This document shows positions 44,316 to 53,171 of a stretch of DNA of 64,000 nt, piece after piece; position 1 is the stretch's first letter; each line of letters begins with the position of its first letter. The notes below the pieces were generated by a model. That model was not told the DNA's origin and made no database searches. It worked only from the letters and a program-made list of their open reading frames with translations. The stretch covers positions 930,001-994,000 of the forward strand of contig NZ_CP090177.1 of assembly GCF_042214795.1 (NCBI RefSeq), given 5' to 3'. Origin of the DNA: Arcobacter iocasae. GTDB taxonomy: Bacteria > Campylobacterota > Campylobacteria > Campylobacterales > Arcobacteraceae. A program made the translations under genes and the position numbers.

Positions 44316-45920
44316 ATGGAATCAATACTATTTATTTTATTTATATCATTATCAATTTCAACTGTTTTAAATATCATATTTAAAAAACTATCTGTATCCC
44401 ATATTTTGGGATATATCATAACTGGTACACTAATAAGTACTTTGTTTAACTTTAATGGTGAAGAAGATCTTGATGCTCTAAATTTAATTGCTGAATTTGG
44501 TATAGTATTTTTGATGTTTTCTATAGGATTAGAAATGCCTATAGAAAAACTAAAAAGAATGAAAAATGCTTTAATCTTTGATGGTCTTTCGCAAGTATTC
44601 ATTAGTGCAGTTATTATATTTGTTATTTCTAAATATGTATTTTCAATTGATACAAATTCATCTTTAATAATCTCACTTGCCTTTTCACTATCTTCAACTG
44701 CCATTGTTTTGACTTATTTAAAGCAATCAAAAGATATATATACACCATATGGACAAAGAGCAACTGCAATTTTGATATTTCAAGATTTAGCAGTAATTCC
44801 AATACTATTACTAATTAGCTTTTTATCAAATGATACATTAAGTTTGCAAGAAGTACTTTTGAAAACAGTAGTTTCAGCTGTTGGTATTATAGCTTTTATG
44901 TTTATAATTGGGAAAAGACTTATTTCATTGCTTTTAAGACTTTCTACTCAAACAAAACTTGAAGAGTTATTTTTAGCTTCTGTTTTATCAATAGTAATTG
45001 GAACTTCTATTTTAGCTCATAGTTTAGGATTTACATATTCCCTTGGAGCTTTTATTGCTGGTATGATTATTGCGGATAGTTCTTTTCATGTAAAAGTTGA
45101 ATCAGATATTTCATCATATAAAGATTTACTTTTAGGTACATTTTTCTTCTCAGTTGGGACGAAAATAGATGTTGTTTTTTTACTTTCAAATATTCATTAT
45201 GTATTACTAATCTTTGTAGCTGTTATGGCTATAAAAGCAGCTGTAATTTATTTTATTATTAAGTTTAAAGAAAATAAAAGTGACTCGGTAAAATCAGCAA
45301 TTGCCCTTTGTCAAGTGGGAGAATTCTCTTTTGCAGTTTTTGCACTAGCTGCAACTAATAATATTTTATCAGAAGAATTGAGTAAATTTTTGATTTTAGT
45401 TACTGTATTATCTATGATAATTACTCCTTTTATCATAAATAATATCTATAAATTAGCTTCTTATTTTGTAGTTGAGTTTTATGAGTCAGATAAAATTACA
45501 CCAATTGATCAAAAAAACCATACTATAGTTTGTGGATACTCTATGCTTGGAAGAATGATTGCAAATACTTTAGAAGAAAGAAAAGTACCTTTTGTAATTA
45601 TTTCAGATGACTTACGACATGTTTTACTTGCCAGAAAAAGAGGTTTTAAAGCATACTTTGGACACTTAGATAAACTTCCAGTTTTAGAGTCACTTAAAGC
45701 TGATGAAACCTCAAGTATCATCATAACACTTGACAATATAAATAAAATAGGCCTTATTTGTACTGCTATATTGTCATTCTATAAAGATGCAAATTTGGTT
45801 GTAAAAGTTGATAGTATAGAAGAGAAAAAAATGTTAAAAGAGTTAAATATCAAAAAATTTGTATATGCGTATCAAGAGGTTGCTGAGCTACTTGTAAAAG
45901 AGAGTTTGGAAGTTCAATAA
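44316..45920 (+). CDS. Kef/CPA2-type cation:proton antiporter with TrkA-N domain
   Basis: About 534 residues. Residues 1-375 hold roughly 12 membrane segments of the CPA2 family (SFSLSSTAIVLTYL, GFTYSLGAFIAGMIIADS). The C-terminal 145 residues are a Rossmann-type RCK domain starting HTIVCGYSMLGRMIA. It likely exports K+ or Na+ in exchange for protons, gated by a nucleotide. The ATG at 44316 is preferred to an in-frame TTG at 44301. Confidence 0.9.
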   Translation: MESILFILFISLSISTVLNIIFKKLSVSHILGYIITGTLISTLFNFNGEEDLDALNLIAEFGIVFLMFSIGLEMPIEKLKRMKNALIFDGLSQVFISAVIIFVISKYVFSIDTNSSLIISLAFSLSSTAIVLTYLKQSKDIYTPYGQRATAILIFQDLAVIPILLLISFLSNDTLSLQEVLLKTVVSAVGIIAFMFIIGKRLISLLLRLSTQTKLEELFLASVLSIVIGTSILAHSLGFTYSLGAFIAGMIIADSSFHVKVESDISSYKDLLLGTFFFSVGTKIDVVFLLSNIHYVLLIFVAVMAIKAAVIYFIIKFKENKSDSVKSAIALCQVGEFSFAVFALAATNNILSEELSKFLILVTVLSMIITPFIINNIYKLASYFVVEFYESDKITPIDQKNHTIVCGYSMLGRMIANTLEERKVPFVIISDDLRHVLLARKRGFKAYFGHLDKLPVLESLKADETSSIIITLDNINKIGLICTAILSFYKDANLVVKVDSIEEKKMLKELNIKKFVYAYQEVAELLVKESLEVQ

Positions 45921-45969
45921 ACAATCTTTGTATTTGATTATTTTGGTGAACATCAAATATAAAGATTGT
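45921..45969. repeat. Long inverted repeat after the antiporter gene
   Basis: Arms of 18 bases (45921-45938 and 45952-45969) match in 17 positions around a 13-base loop, starting at the stop codon. No U-run follows, so it is either an unusual terminator or a 3' stabilising stem. The rest of the gap to 46104 holds no gene. Confidence 0.55.
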
Positions 45970-46103
45970 AAAGTTAAGACTTGTATATAAAAAATTAATA
46001 TTGAATACTAACTTATAAAAATAGCAAAAACATAGCTAAAAGGCTTAAATCGTATTTAATGAATAATTAACTATAATCTCTAACTAAATTTAGGGAGATT
46101 CTT

Positions 46104-47192
46104 TTGTACGAAAAAGAACTTAATGCTATAAAAAAATCTAACTTATATAGACAAAGAAAAATATTTGATGAAAATCTAATAGATTTAGCCTCAAATGACT
46201 ACTTAGGTCTTTCAAGTAATGAAACACTTTTCAAAAATGCCTATGAAAATGTATTAAAACAAAAATACAAATCCCCAAAAGCTTCAATCTTAGTAAATGG
46301 ATATAGTCCAATTCACAAAAAATTTGAAGATGATTTAAAAAAAGCAAATAAATTTGAAGAAGCTTTAGTAGTGGGAAGTGGTTTTTTAGCAAATGTCTCT
46401 ATGATAGAAGCATTAGTTCGAAAAGGTGATACACTTTTTATAGATGAAGAGTATCATGCAAGTGGAATACTAGCAAGTAAACTATTAAAAAAAGAGCAAG
46501 TTATTCTTTTTTCACATAATGATTACCAAGATTTAGAAAATAAAATTAAAAATAGAGAAACAAAAGGTAGATTTATTATTGCTATTGAGGGTGTTTACTC
46601 AATGAGTGGAAACATTGCCCATAAAGAATTTTTTGATATTGCTTCAAAATATGATTCTTTACTAATAGTTGATGAAGCTCATAGTTCGGGAGTTATTGGA
46701 GATAATCTTTTAGGAATATTTGATTATTACAATATCAAACCACAGAAAAATCACATAAAAATGGGAACTCTTGGAAAAGCCTATGGAAGCTATGGAGCAT
46801 ACATTTTATCTTCAAAGAATATAATTGATTTTTTGATAAATAGAGCAAAAGCTGTTATTTATACAACCGCTCCATCACTATTTGATATAGCCTTAGCTAA
46901 TGAATCTTTGAAATATATATTAACAAATACAAATGAAATAAAAACAAAAATTAAAGACAGACAAGAAGTTATAAAAGATGAATTAGGAATTGAAGCTAAG
47001 TCTTTGATTATAGCTTATGAAATTGGTGAAAACAAAAAAGTTTTAGAAATACAAAAAGAAATTTTAGCAAACGGCTACATAGTGGGTGCAATTAGGCAAC
47101 CAACAGTAAAAAGTGCTATTATTAGACTTATTTCTAAAATAGATGTTTCTATAAATGATTTACAAAAAGTTTGTAAACTAATTAAAAAATAA
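46104..47192 (+). CDS. bioF: Alpha-oxoamine synthase, 8-amino-7-oxononanoate synthase-like
   Basis: A 362-residue PLP enzyme: LASNDYLGLSS at the N-terminus, GYSPIHKKFED, VDEAHSSGVIG, and the PLP lysine in MGTLGKAYGSYG. It probably condenses pimeloyl thioester with alanine in biotin synthesis, though the family also includes KBL. The start is TTG at 46104, supported by GGGAG 7 bases upstream. No other biotin gene is near. A biotin supply fits the biotin carboxylase gene at 18.7 kb. Confidence 0.82.
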   Translation: MYEKELNAIKKSNLYRQRKIFDENLIDLASNDYLGLSSNETLFKNAYENVLKQKYKSPKASILVNGYSPIHKKFEDDLKKANKFEEALVVGSGFLANVSMIEALVRKGDTLFIDEEYHASGILASKLLKKEQVILFSHNDYQDLENKIKNRETKGRFIIAIEGVYSMSGNIAHKEFFDIASKYDSLLIVDEAHSSGVIGDNLLGIFDYYNIKPQKNHIKMGTLGKAYGSYGAYILSSKNIIDFLINRAKAVIYTTAPSLFDIALANESLKYILTNTNEIKTKIKDRQEVIKDELGIEAKSLIIAYEIGENKKVLEIQKEILANGYIVGAIRQPTVKSAIIRLISKIDVSINDLQKVCKLIKK

Positions 47193-47205
47193 TTGGAAGG
47201 AAATT

Positions 47206-47853
47206 ATGAATACTATTAAAAGATTAATAAAGGGAAATGAAAAATTCAAAAAAGAGTATTTCCCTTACTTTGAAAAAGACTTAAAAGAGAGTGTTCAATT
47301 AGGACAAAGACCAGAAGTTCTTTTTATTGGATGTTCAGATAGTAGAGTTACTCCTGAATTGATGTTAGATACTCAGCCAGGTGATATGTTTATTTTAAGA
47401 AATGTTGGTAATTTTGTGCCCCCTTATAAGCAAGATGAAGATTTCCATGGAAGTGCTGCTGCTATTGAGTTTGCAGTTTCTGTTCTAAATGTAAAGAATA
47501 TTATTATTTGTGGACATTCACACTGTGGAGCATGTAAAGCTTTATATGATGACATTTCTGATGATCCTAAAATGGTACATGTAAAAGTTTGGCTTAAACT
47601 TGGTGAAGAAGCTAAACAAAGAACTCTAAAAAGCCAAAAGTTTACAACACTAGAAGAGAAATATAGAGCAACAGAGAGAAACTCTATTAGAAACCAACTT
47701 GAAAATCTATTGACTTATCCAGAAGTAAAAAAAAGATTTGATAATGGTGAAGTTTTAATTCATGGCTGGTATTATGATATAGAAACAGGTAATATCGACT
47801 TTTATGATAAAAATGAAGATAATTTTAAACCATTAAAGGAATTTATAATATGA
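47206..47853 (+). CDS. Beta-class carbonic anhydrase
   Basis: A 215-residue enzyme interconverting CO2 and bicarbonate. Zinc ligands Cys43, His104 and Cys107 are in IGCSDSRVTP and CGHSHCGACKAL, with the Asp45-Arg47 pair. Length is typical. It follows the oxoamine synthase by 13 bases and overlaps the small membrane protein by 4 bases. Bicarbonate would feed the biotin-dependent carboxylases. Confidence 0.95.
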   Translation: MNTIKRLIKGNEKFKKEYFPYFEKDLKESVQLGQRPEVLFIGCSDSRVTPELMLDTQPGDMFILRNVGNFVPPYKQDEDFHGSAAAIEFAVSVLNVKNIIICGHSHCGACKALYDDISDDPKMVHVKVWLKLGEEAKQRTLKSQKFTTLEEKYRATERNSIRNQLENLLTYPEVKKRFDNGEVLIHGWYYDIETGNIDFYDKNEDNFKPLKEFII

Positions 47854-48167
47854 GTGAAACAGAAGTTAGAAAGATACCTAAAAGAAGTATAATTATTATA
47901 GTAGTTTTAATTATTTTAGCTATAGTTGGATATTTATTAATAACACTATCAAGGGACGCTAAAATAACAGAAGTTTTAAATTCACTTGGTTATAAAAGTA
48001 TAAGCAAAGTGACAGTATATAGTGTTTCACAAGTAGAAGATGAAAAGACTAGAATACGAAGTAAATTATTTAAAGTTGGTTTTAATAATGATGAGACAAA
48101 ACAAGAGTGTTATGGTTTTATAAATGAACATAATGGGAAATTTAAAAAAGAAATAGAGTGTAAATAA
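47850..48167 (+). CDS. Small single-span membrane protein of unknown function
   Basis: A 105-residue protein with a basic N-terminus (RKIPKRS), one membrane segment at about residues 13-34 and an outward C-terminal domain with two cysteines (CYGFINEH and the terminal ECK). It overlaps the carbonic anhydrase stop by 4 bases and ends 1 base before mqnE, so it is a real member of the operon. I do not recognise the family. Confidence 0.75.
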   Translation: MSETEVRKIPKRSIIIIVVLIILAIVGYLLITLSRDAKITEVLNSLGYKSISKVTVYSVSQVEDEKTRIRSKLFKVGFNNDETKQECYGFINEHNGKFKKEIECK

Positions 48168-48168
48168 A

Positions 48169-49230
48169 ATGAGTATTATAGAGAAGTTAGAAAGAAATGA
48201 GAGATTAAATTATGAAGAGGCATTAGAACTTTATGATTTGGATTTATTTGTTTTAGGTAAATATGCAAATAAATTAAGAGAAGAAAAACATGGTAAAAAA
48301 AGTTATTTTAATATAAATAGACATATAAACCCAACAAATATCTGTAAAGATGTATGCCAATTCTGTGCGTATAGTGCAAGTAGAAAAAATCCAAAACCTT
48401 ATACTTTAAAGCATGAAGAGATTATGGAAGTTGTTAAAAACTCTTCATTAAATGGTATAAAAGAAGTGCATATAGTTTCAGCCCATAATCCAGAAACTGG
48501 TTTAGAGTGGTACTTGGAAATTTTTAAAAAAATAAAAACTGCTTATCCTCATATACATGTAAAAGCTTTAACCGCAGCAGAAATTCACTTTTTAAGTGAA
48601 GAGTATAATAAAAGCTATGAAGAAATAATTGATTTGATGGTTGAATATGGTGTTGATTCAATGCCAGGTGGTGGAGCTGAAATCTTTGATGAAAAAGTGA
48701 GAAAAAGAATTTGTGGTGGAAAAGTTACTTCACAACAATGGCTAGACATTCATGAACTTTGGCACAAAAGAGGTAAAAAAAGCAATGCAACTATGCTTTT
48801 TGGACACATAGAAACAAGAGAACACAGAATCGACCATATGTTAAGATTAAGAGACTTGCAAGATAAAAGCGGTGGATTTAATGCCTTTATTCCACTTGTT
48901 TACCAAAAAGAAAATAACTTCTTAAAAGTAAAAGATTTCCTAACTGGGCAAGAGATATTAAAAACTATGGCAATTTCAAGAATTTTACTTGATAATATTC
49001 CTCATATAAAAGCGTATTGGGTAACTTCTACTGTTAAACTAGCTCTTGTAGCTCAAGAGTTTGGAGCAAATGATTTAGATGGAACAATAGAAAAAGAATC
49101 AATTCAAAGTGCAGCAGGAGCAGCAAGTGCAAATGGTCTACCTATTGGTTCATTTGTTGATTTGATTAAAAATTCTGGATTTATTCCAGTTGAAAGAGAC
49201 TCAATTTATAATGAATTAAAAGTTTGGTAA
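48169..49230 (+). CDS. mqnE: Aminofutalosine synthase MqnE
   Basis: A 353-residue radical SAM enzyme of the futalosine route to menaquinone. The cluster cysteines are Cys59, Cys63, Cys66 (CKDVCQFC), preceded by FNINRHINPTN; DSMPGGGAEIFDEKVR is the MqnE rather than MqnC version of the middle motif. This pathway is standard in Campylobacterota. Last gene of the bioF-carbonic anhydrase unit. Confidence 0.92.
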   Translation: MSIIEKLERNERLNYEEALELYDLDLFVLGKYANKLREEKHGKKSYFNINRHINPTNICKDVCQFCAYSASRKNPKPYTLKHEEIMEVVKNSSLNGIKEVHIVSAHNPETGLEWYLEIFKKIKTAYPHIHVKALTAAEIHFLSEEYNKSYEEIIDLMVEYGVDSMPGGGAEIFDEKVRKRICGGKVTSQQWLDIHELWHKRGKKSNATMLFGHIETREHRIDHMLRLRDLQDKSGGFNAFIPLVYQKENNFLKVKDFLTGQEILKTMAISRILLDNIPHIKAYWVTSTVKLALVAQEFGANDLDGTIEKESIQSAAGAASANGLPIGSFVDLIKNSGFIPVERDSIYNELKVW

Positions 49231-49231
49231 A

Positions 49232-50818
49232 CTATTTATTCTGATTAAATTGAAGTCCAAAATCGACTTCAATACTTGAGTCTTGATTTTTCAAGAATAT
49301 TATAGGGTAAGATACATTTATTGAGTATAACTCTTTATTTAAATTACTCAATAAATTAAAAAACTCTATAGGTGAATTTATTACCATATTCACCCTGTAG
49401 TTATATGTTGAAATATTTAAATTAAATGTCGAATCATATACTAATACTGCACTTTTTGGTAATATGATTTTCAACTGATCACTTACTCTTTTTACAGGCA
49501 TAAATCCGTCATTTATATATTTTGGAAGTGCAGCATTATATATCTTACTTATATCAATTTCAACAGGATCGCTATTGTATATACTTACATCAAGAGCAAT
49601 ATTTTTTGAATCTTTTACTTGTATATTTGAGTACTTATAAAATTTTAAAAGTTTAGGCTGGATATCTTTAATATAAGAATCAGGAGTTAACATTTTACCA
49701 GTAATTGTTGAATTATCACTTTTTATTTCTAAAGTATCTACCACCATATCATAAGGAATAGCATTTAACAAAACAACAATATCATCTCTTATTTGATTAT
49801 TTGCATTTATGTGATTTGGTAAAGGATATTTTTTTTCAACAACTATTTTTTTAGGCTCTTCTTTTTTTGCCATTTTTATTTGTTGAACAATATTTATAAC
49901 TTTATCTTTATAATAAATTCCAGCCCCAGTTATTGCTAATAAAAATACTAGTAACAAGATAATCCACTTAGTTGATGATTTTCCTTTTTTAACTCTTGGT
50001 TTCACATAACTTTGTAATAGTCTATTAGGACCTCGTGAAAGCTCATAAATAGAATCTTTTAGTGAAATATAGTGATAATGAGTACTTATCATTATATCGT
50101 CTTCTAATTGCTGAATTTGCTCATCACTTAATTGTTTAATTGTGTACAAAATATCTATTTTATCTACAAAACACTCACTTTTATTTGTGTAAAACTCTTT
50201 AAGTGTTTTAGAAATAAAATTCTGTAATTCTAAAAAATAGACTTCATCATAAAGTTTTTGACCCAATACTTCTGATTCATAAAATCTAGAACTTTTTATA
50301 TCCTTGAACTCAGGAACTTTTTGGATTTTGTTAAAAACAATCTTGTTTAACTCATTTACAATTACAATATAAATATAATCACTAACAGTCAATACAACCA
50401 GTGTATTAGAAGTTGGATTTTGTTCTAAATGAAGATTTAAAACCTGAAAAGGAGAAAATACATAATCTAATCCAGTAAACTCAAAATAGTGTTCTACTTC
50501 AAAAAGTTTCTCTTTTTTTACAACCACATCAAAACTATTATTTAACTGAACTTTTGAGTATTCTAATAGTTTTTTATTGGTTTTATTGATGATCTTTTCA
50601 TCTTGGCATAAACATAAAGTTGAAATAAAAGTTTTAGGAATTGATTCTTGCCATTGATTTATTTTTTGTGCAATATCTCGTGAAAGCATCTCATCATGAA
50701 TTATAAAAGTTGATTCTTCTGTTTTATCTAAATCTTCATTTTTAAGTTTTTTAAAGTCAATTTTTAATTGTGTATCATATTTTAAAATACTTATATATTG
50801 AGAATTTTTTGCAAACAT
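49232..50818 (-). CDS. Membrane protein of unknown function with possible PilM-PilN-PilO-like layout
   Basis: A 528-residue protein with one membrane segment at about 284-303 after a basic stretch (KPRVKKGKSSTK). The 280-residue N-terminal part is cytoplasmic and has alternating strand and helix patterns loosely like PilM. The C-terminal part after a charged linker has two alpha/beta regions (IRDDIVVLLNAIPYDMVV; YNYRVNMVINSPIEFFNLLSNL) that resemble PilN and PilO. That reading is weak; no pilus gene is near. It precedes no partner in its operon apart from following HP0268-miaB-DUF374. Confidence 0.6.
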   Translation of the reverse strand: MFAKNSQYISILKYDTQLKIDFKKLKNEDLDKTEESTFIIHDEMLSRDIAQKINQWQESIPKTFISTLCLCQDEKIINKTNKKLLEYSKVQLNNSFDVVVKKEKLFEVEHYFEFTGLDYVFSPFQVLNLHLEQNPTSNTLVVLTVSDYIYIVIVNELNKIVFNKIQKVPEFKDIKSSRFYESEVLGQKLYDEVYFLELQNFISKTLKEFYTNKSECFVDKIDILYTIKQLSDEQIQQLEDDIMISTHYHYISLKDSIYELSRGPNRLLQSYVKPRVKKGKSSTKWIILLLVFLLAITGAGIYYKDKVINIVQQIKMAKKEEPKKIVVEKKYPLPNHINANNQIRDDIVVLLNAIPYDMVVDTLEIKSDNSTITGKMLTPDSYIKDIQPKLLKFYKYSNIQVKDSKNIALDVSIYNSDPVEIDISKIYNAALPKYINDGFMPVKRVSDQLKIILPKSAVLVYDSTFNLNISTYNYRVNMVINSPIEFFNLLSNLNKELYSINVSYPIIFLKNQDSSIEVDFGLQFNQNK

Positions 50819-50829
50819 AAAAACCTCTT

Positions 50830-51444
50830 TTATTTCATTGCATTAACTAAAAGTTTATTTTGTATAAACTCTTTAGCTTGGGGCATATCTAAATTCGATA
50901 CACTAAACGGCTCACTCACATAAAAATCTATCACACCAAATGGTTTTGGAATAATAAACTTATCCCAAGAATTAAATTGCCAATATTTACTTGGCTTACA
51001 GTTGAATGCTAAAATTTTAGCATCTGTTTTCTTATGAATTGCTACTATTCCATCAGCAACAGAAAATCTAGGACCTTTTGGGCCATCAGGAGTGATTGCG
51101 ATATCATCTCCACCTTTTAACTCTTTAATTGCACCAATTAAAGCTTTTGTCCCACCTCTAGTACTTGACCCTCTAATAGAATAAATTCCTAGATACTCAA
51201 CAGTTTTAGTAATTGCTTCTCCATCTTTGTGGTCACTTATCATAGCACTTACTTTACCTTTGGGTTTGAGTTTCTGATAATTAAATGGTTGCATTAAAAG
51301 TTCCCCATGCCAAAAAGATACAATATAAATATCATCTTTTAACTCTTTTGGATGGTGAAAATTTTTTTTATTTGTTAGATATACAAATCTAACAAATAAT
51401 TGCAAAAAAAATGGCACAATTCGTGTTACAAAAAAAAGCTTCAT
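50830..51444 (-). CDS. DUF374-family lysophospholipid acyltransferase-like protein
   Basis: A 204-residue protein with an N-terminal hydrophobic helix. SFWHGELLMQP carries the His of the acyltransferase active site, and SSTRGGTKALI and TPDGPKGPR are the other DUF374 motifs. Probably an inner-membrane acyltransferase for lipid A or phospholipid; the substrate is not known. It overlaps miaB by 4 bases, an arrangement also seen in Helicobacter. Confidence 0.88.
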   Translation of the reverse strand: MKLFFVTRIVPFFLQLFVRFVYLTNKKNFHHPKELKDDIYIVSFWHGELLMQPFNYQKLKPKGKVSAMISDHKDGEAITKTVEYLGIYSIRGSSTRGGTKALIGAIKELKGGDDIAITPDGPKGPRFSVADGIVAIHKKTDAKILAFNCKPSKYWQFNSWDKFIIPKPFGVIDFYVSEPFSVSNLDMPQAKEFIQNKLLVNAMK

Positions 51445-52760
51445 TCGCTTATTACTTCACCTTTTAATGCCGTTCTGCTTGCATCATTTATTTTTACTTT
51501 TACAAATTTTCCAAGAAGTTCATCACTTCCTTTTATGAAAACTTGACACCAATTATCTGTAAATCCACAAACTTCACCATCTGATTTTAGATTTTCAACT
51601 AAAATTTCAACAGTTTTTCCAACATATGAATTCATATGTTCAACTAAATGTTCTTTATGTAAATCAATAACTTTTATTAATCTAGCACCTGCAATTTCAT
51701 CATCTACTTCTTGGTCTTTTAAAGCTAAGGCTGCTGTATTTGGACGAGGAGAATATTTGAAATTAAATATTTGATCAAATTTAACCTTTTCTATTACATC
51801 CATAGTATCATTAAAGTCTTCTTGTGTTTCCCCTGGAAAACCAACAATAATATCAGTTGTAATTCTAACACCAGGTACTAGTCTTCTGATTTTTTCTGCT
51901 CTATTTAAGAACCACTCTTTTGTGTATCCTCTTTTCATAGCTTTTAAAATAGAAGTGGAACCACTTTGTAGTGGCATATGAATACACTTACTAATTTTTG
52001 GATTGCTAGAAAACTCTGCAATAAACTCATCATCCATATGTAAAGGATGGGGAGATGTAAACCTTATTCTTCTAAGCCCCTCTATTTTAGATACCTCTTG
52101 TAAAAGTTTAGTAAAAGTTGTTTTTGCTCTTTTATCTGAAAATCTTCTTCCATAAGAGTTAACATTTTGCCCTAAAAGCATAACTTCTACTGCACCTTTA
52201 TCCACATCTTTTTGGATTTGTTGAACAATCATTTCAGGAGGAATAGATATCTCATCTCCTCTTGTTGCTGGAACAATACAGTATGTACACTCTTTATCGC
52301 ACCCAATTGAGATGTTTACAGAAGTTTTGTACATAGAAGTTTCACTTCTTGCAAACTCATAAGTACTATCATCATTTTCAATTGAGATTTCAACAGCACC
52401 TTTTACATCAATAATATCTTTTATTTTTGAAATATTTCTAGCACCCACAACAAAATCAACATATGGGGCTCTTTTAATAATATCTTTTCCTAAATGTGAT
52501 GCCGTACAACCACAAACACCAATTTTAGCTCCATCTTTTTTCTTAGCATTAAACTGCCCTATTTCTGAAAAAAGTTTTTGAACTGGCTTTTCTCTTACTG
52601 AACAAGTGTTGATAATAATAAGATCTGCATCTTCCATATTATCAGTTGTTTTATAATCTTTATACTTTTCTAGTTCAGCAATTATATGTTGACTGTCAGT
52701 ATCATTCATCTGACAACCAAGCGTTTGTATAAATAATTTTTTAGATTCTTCTCTACTCAT
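51441..52760 (-). CDS. miaB: tRNA-2-methylthio-N6-dimethylallyladenosine synthase
   Basis: A 439-residue methylthiotransferase. N-terminal cluster cysteines Cys16 (TLGCQMN), Cys53 (NTCSVREK) and the VCGC cysteine; radical SAM motif CDKECTYCIVP; and a C-terminal TRAM domain. It adds the 2-methylthio group to i6A37 in tRNA. It lies between the HP0268-family gene and the DUF374 gene. Confidence 0.96.
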   Translation of the reverse strand: MSREESKKLFIQTLGCQMNDTDSQHIIAELEKYKDYKTTDNMEDADLIIINTCSVREKPVQKLFSEIGQFNAKKKDGAKIGVCGCTASHLGKDIIKRAPYVDFVVGARNISKIKDIIDVKGAVEISIENDDSTYEFARSETSMYKTSVNISIGCDKECTYCIVPATRGDEISIPPEMIVQQIQKDVDKGAVEVMLLGQNVNSYGRRFSDKRAKTTFTKLLQEVSKIEGLRRIRFTSPHPLHMDDEFIAEFSSNPKISKCIHMPLQSGSTSILKAMKRGYTKEWFLNRAEKIRRLVPGVRITTDIIVGFPGETQEDFNDTMDVIEKVKFDQIFNFKYSPRPNTAALALKDQEVDDEIAGARLIKVIDLHKEHLVEHMNSYVGKTVEILVENLKSDGEVCGFTDNWCQVFIKGSDELLGKFVKVKINDASRTALKGEVISE

Positions 52761-52768
52761 TATAATTT

Positions 52769-52786
52769 CACTTTAAAATTAAAGTG
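52769..52786 (-). other. Small hairpin ahead of miaB
   Basis: A 7-base perfect stem with a 4-base loop covers the stop codon of the HP0268-family gene and ends 8 bases before the miaB start. It may tune miaB translation; no clear ribosome site is seen for miaB. Confidence 0.35.
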
Positions 52787-53021
52787 CATGTACCTCATAC
52801 ATATACTCATCCTCAGCTAAACCGTATTTTACTTCTCTAAAATACACATTGAAACCTTCACCTTCTAGGCTATCTACTAATGACATCATGTCTTTATGTG
52901 AATTATCTTTATCAAAATAAAATATTTTTTGTCCAAGTTCTTTTAACTCTTCAACTATCTTATCAATTTTTACTTTTTTTGGTTTTTCATTCAATTCGTT
53001 TCTTGCGAACAATAATTCCAT
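52779..53021 (-). CDS. HP0268-family nuclease-like protein
   Basis: An 80-residue protein matching the Helicobacter HP0268 family in length and pattern: an N-terminal MELLFARNE strand, IFYFDKDNSHKDMMSLVDSL in the middle and a C-terminal acidic-aromatic end. The Helicobacter protein was reported to have nicking nuclease activity. The position next to miaB is the same as in Helicobacter, which strengthens the call. Confidence 0.85.
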   Translation of the reverse strand: MELLFARNELNEKPKKVKIDKIVEELKELGQKIFYFDKDNSHKDMMSLVDSLEGEGFNVYFREVKYGLAEDEYMYEVHAL

Positions 53022-53101
53022 CTCTATAAGCCTTTTATGTTTAAATTTAACTATATATTTTATCTTAAAGTTACTTTTATTTTTATAAAAGAAGTTTTAG
53101 A

Positions 53102-53107
53102 TATAAT
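53102..53107 (+). promoter_or_regulatory. -10 box for nusA-cysS
   Basis: TATAAT lies 64 bases upstream of the nusA ATG. The leader in between contains an 8-base stem (ACATTGAA with TTCAATGT), of unknown significance. Confidence 0.55.
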
Positions 53108-53171
53108 ATTGTTCTACATTCACATTGAAAATCACAAAAATCATAGTTCAATGTTAAAAAAAAGGTTATAA

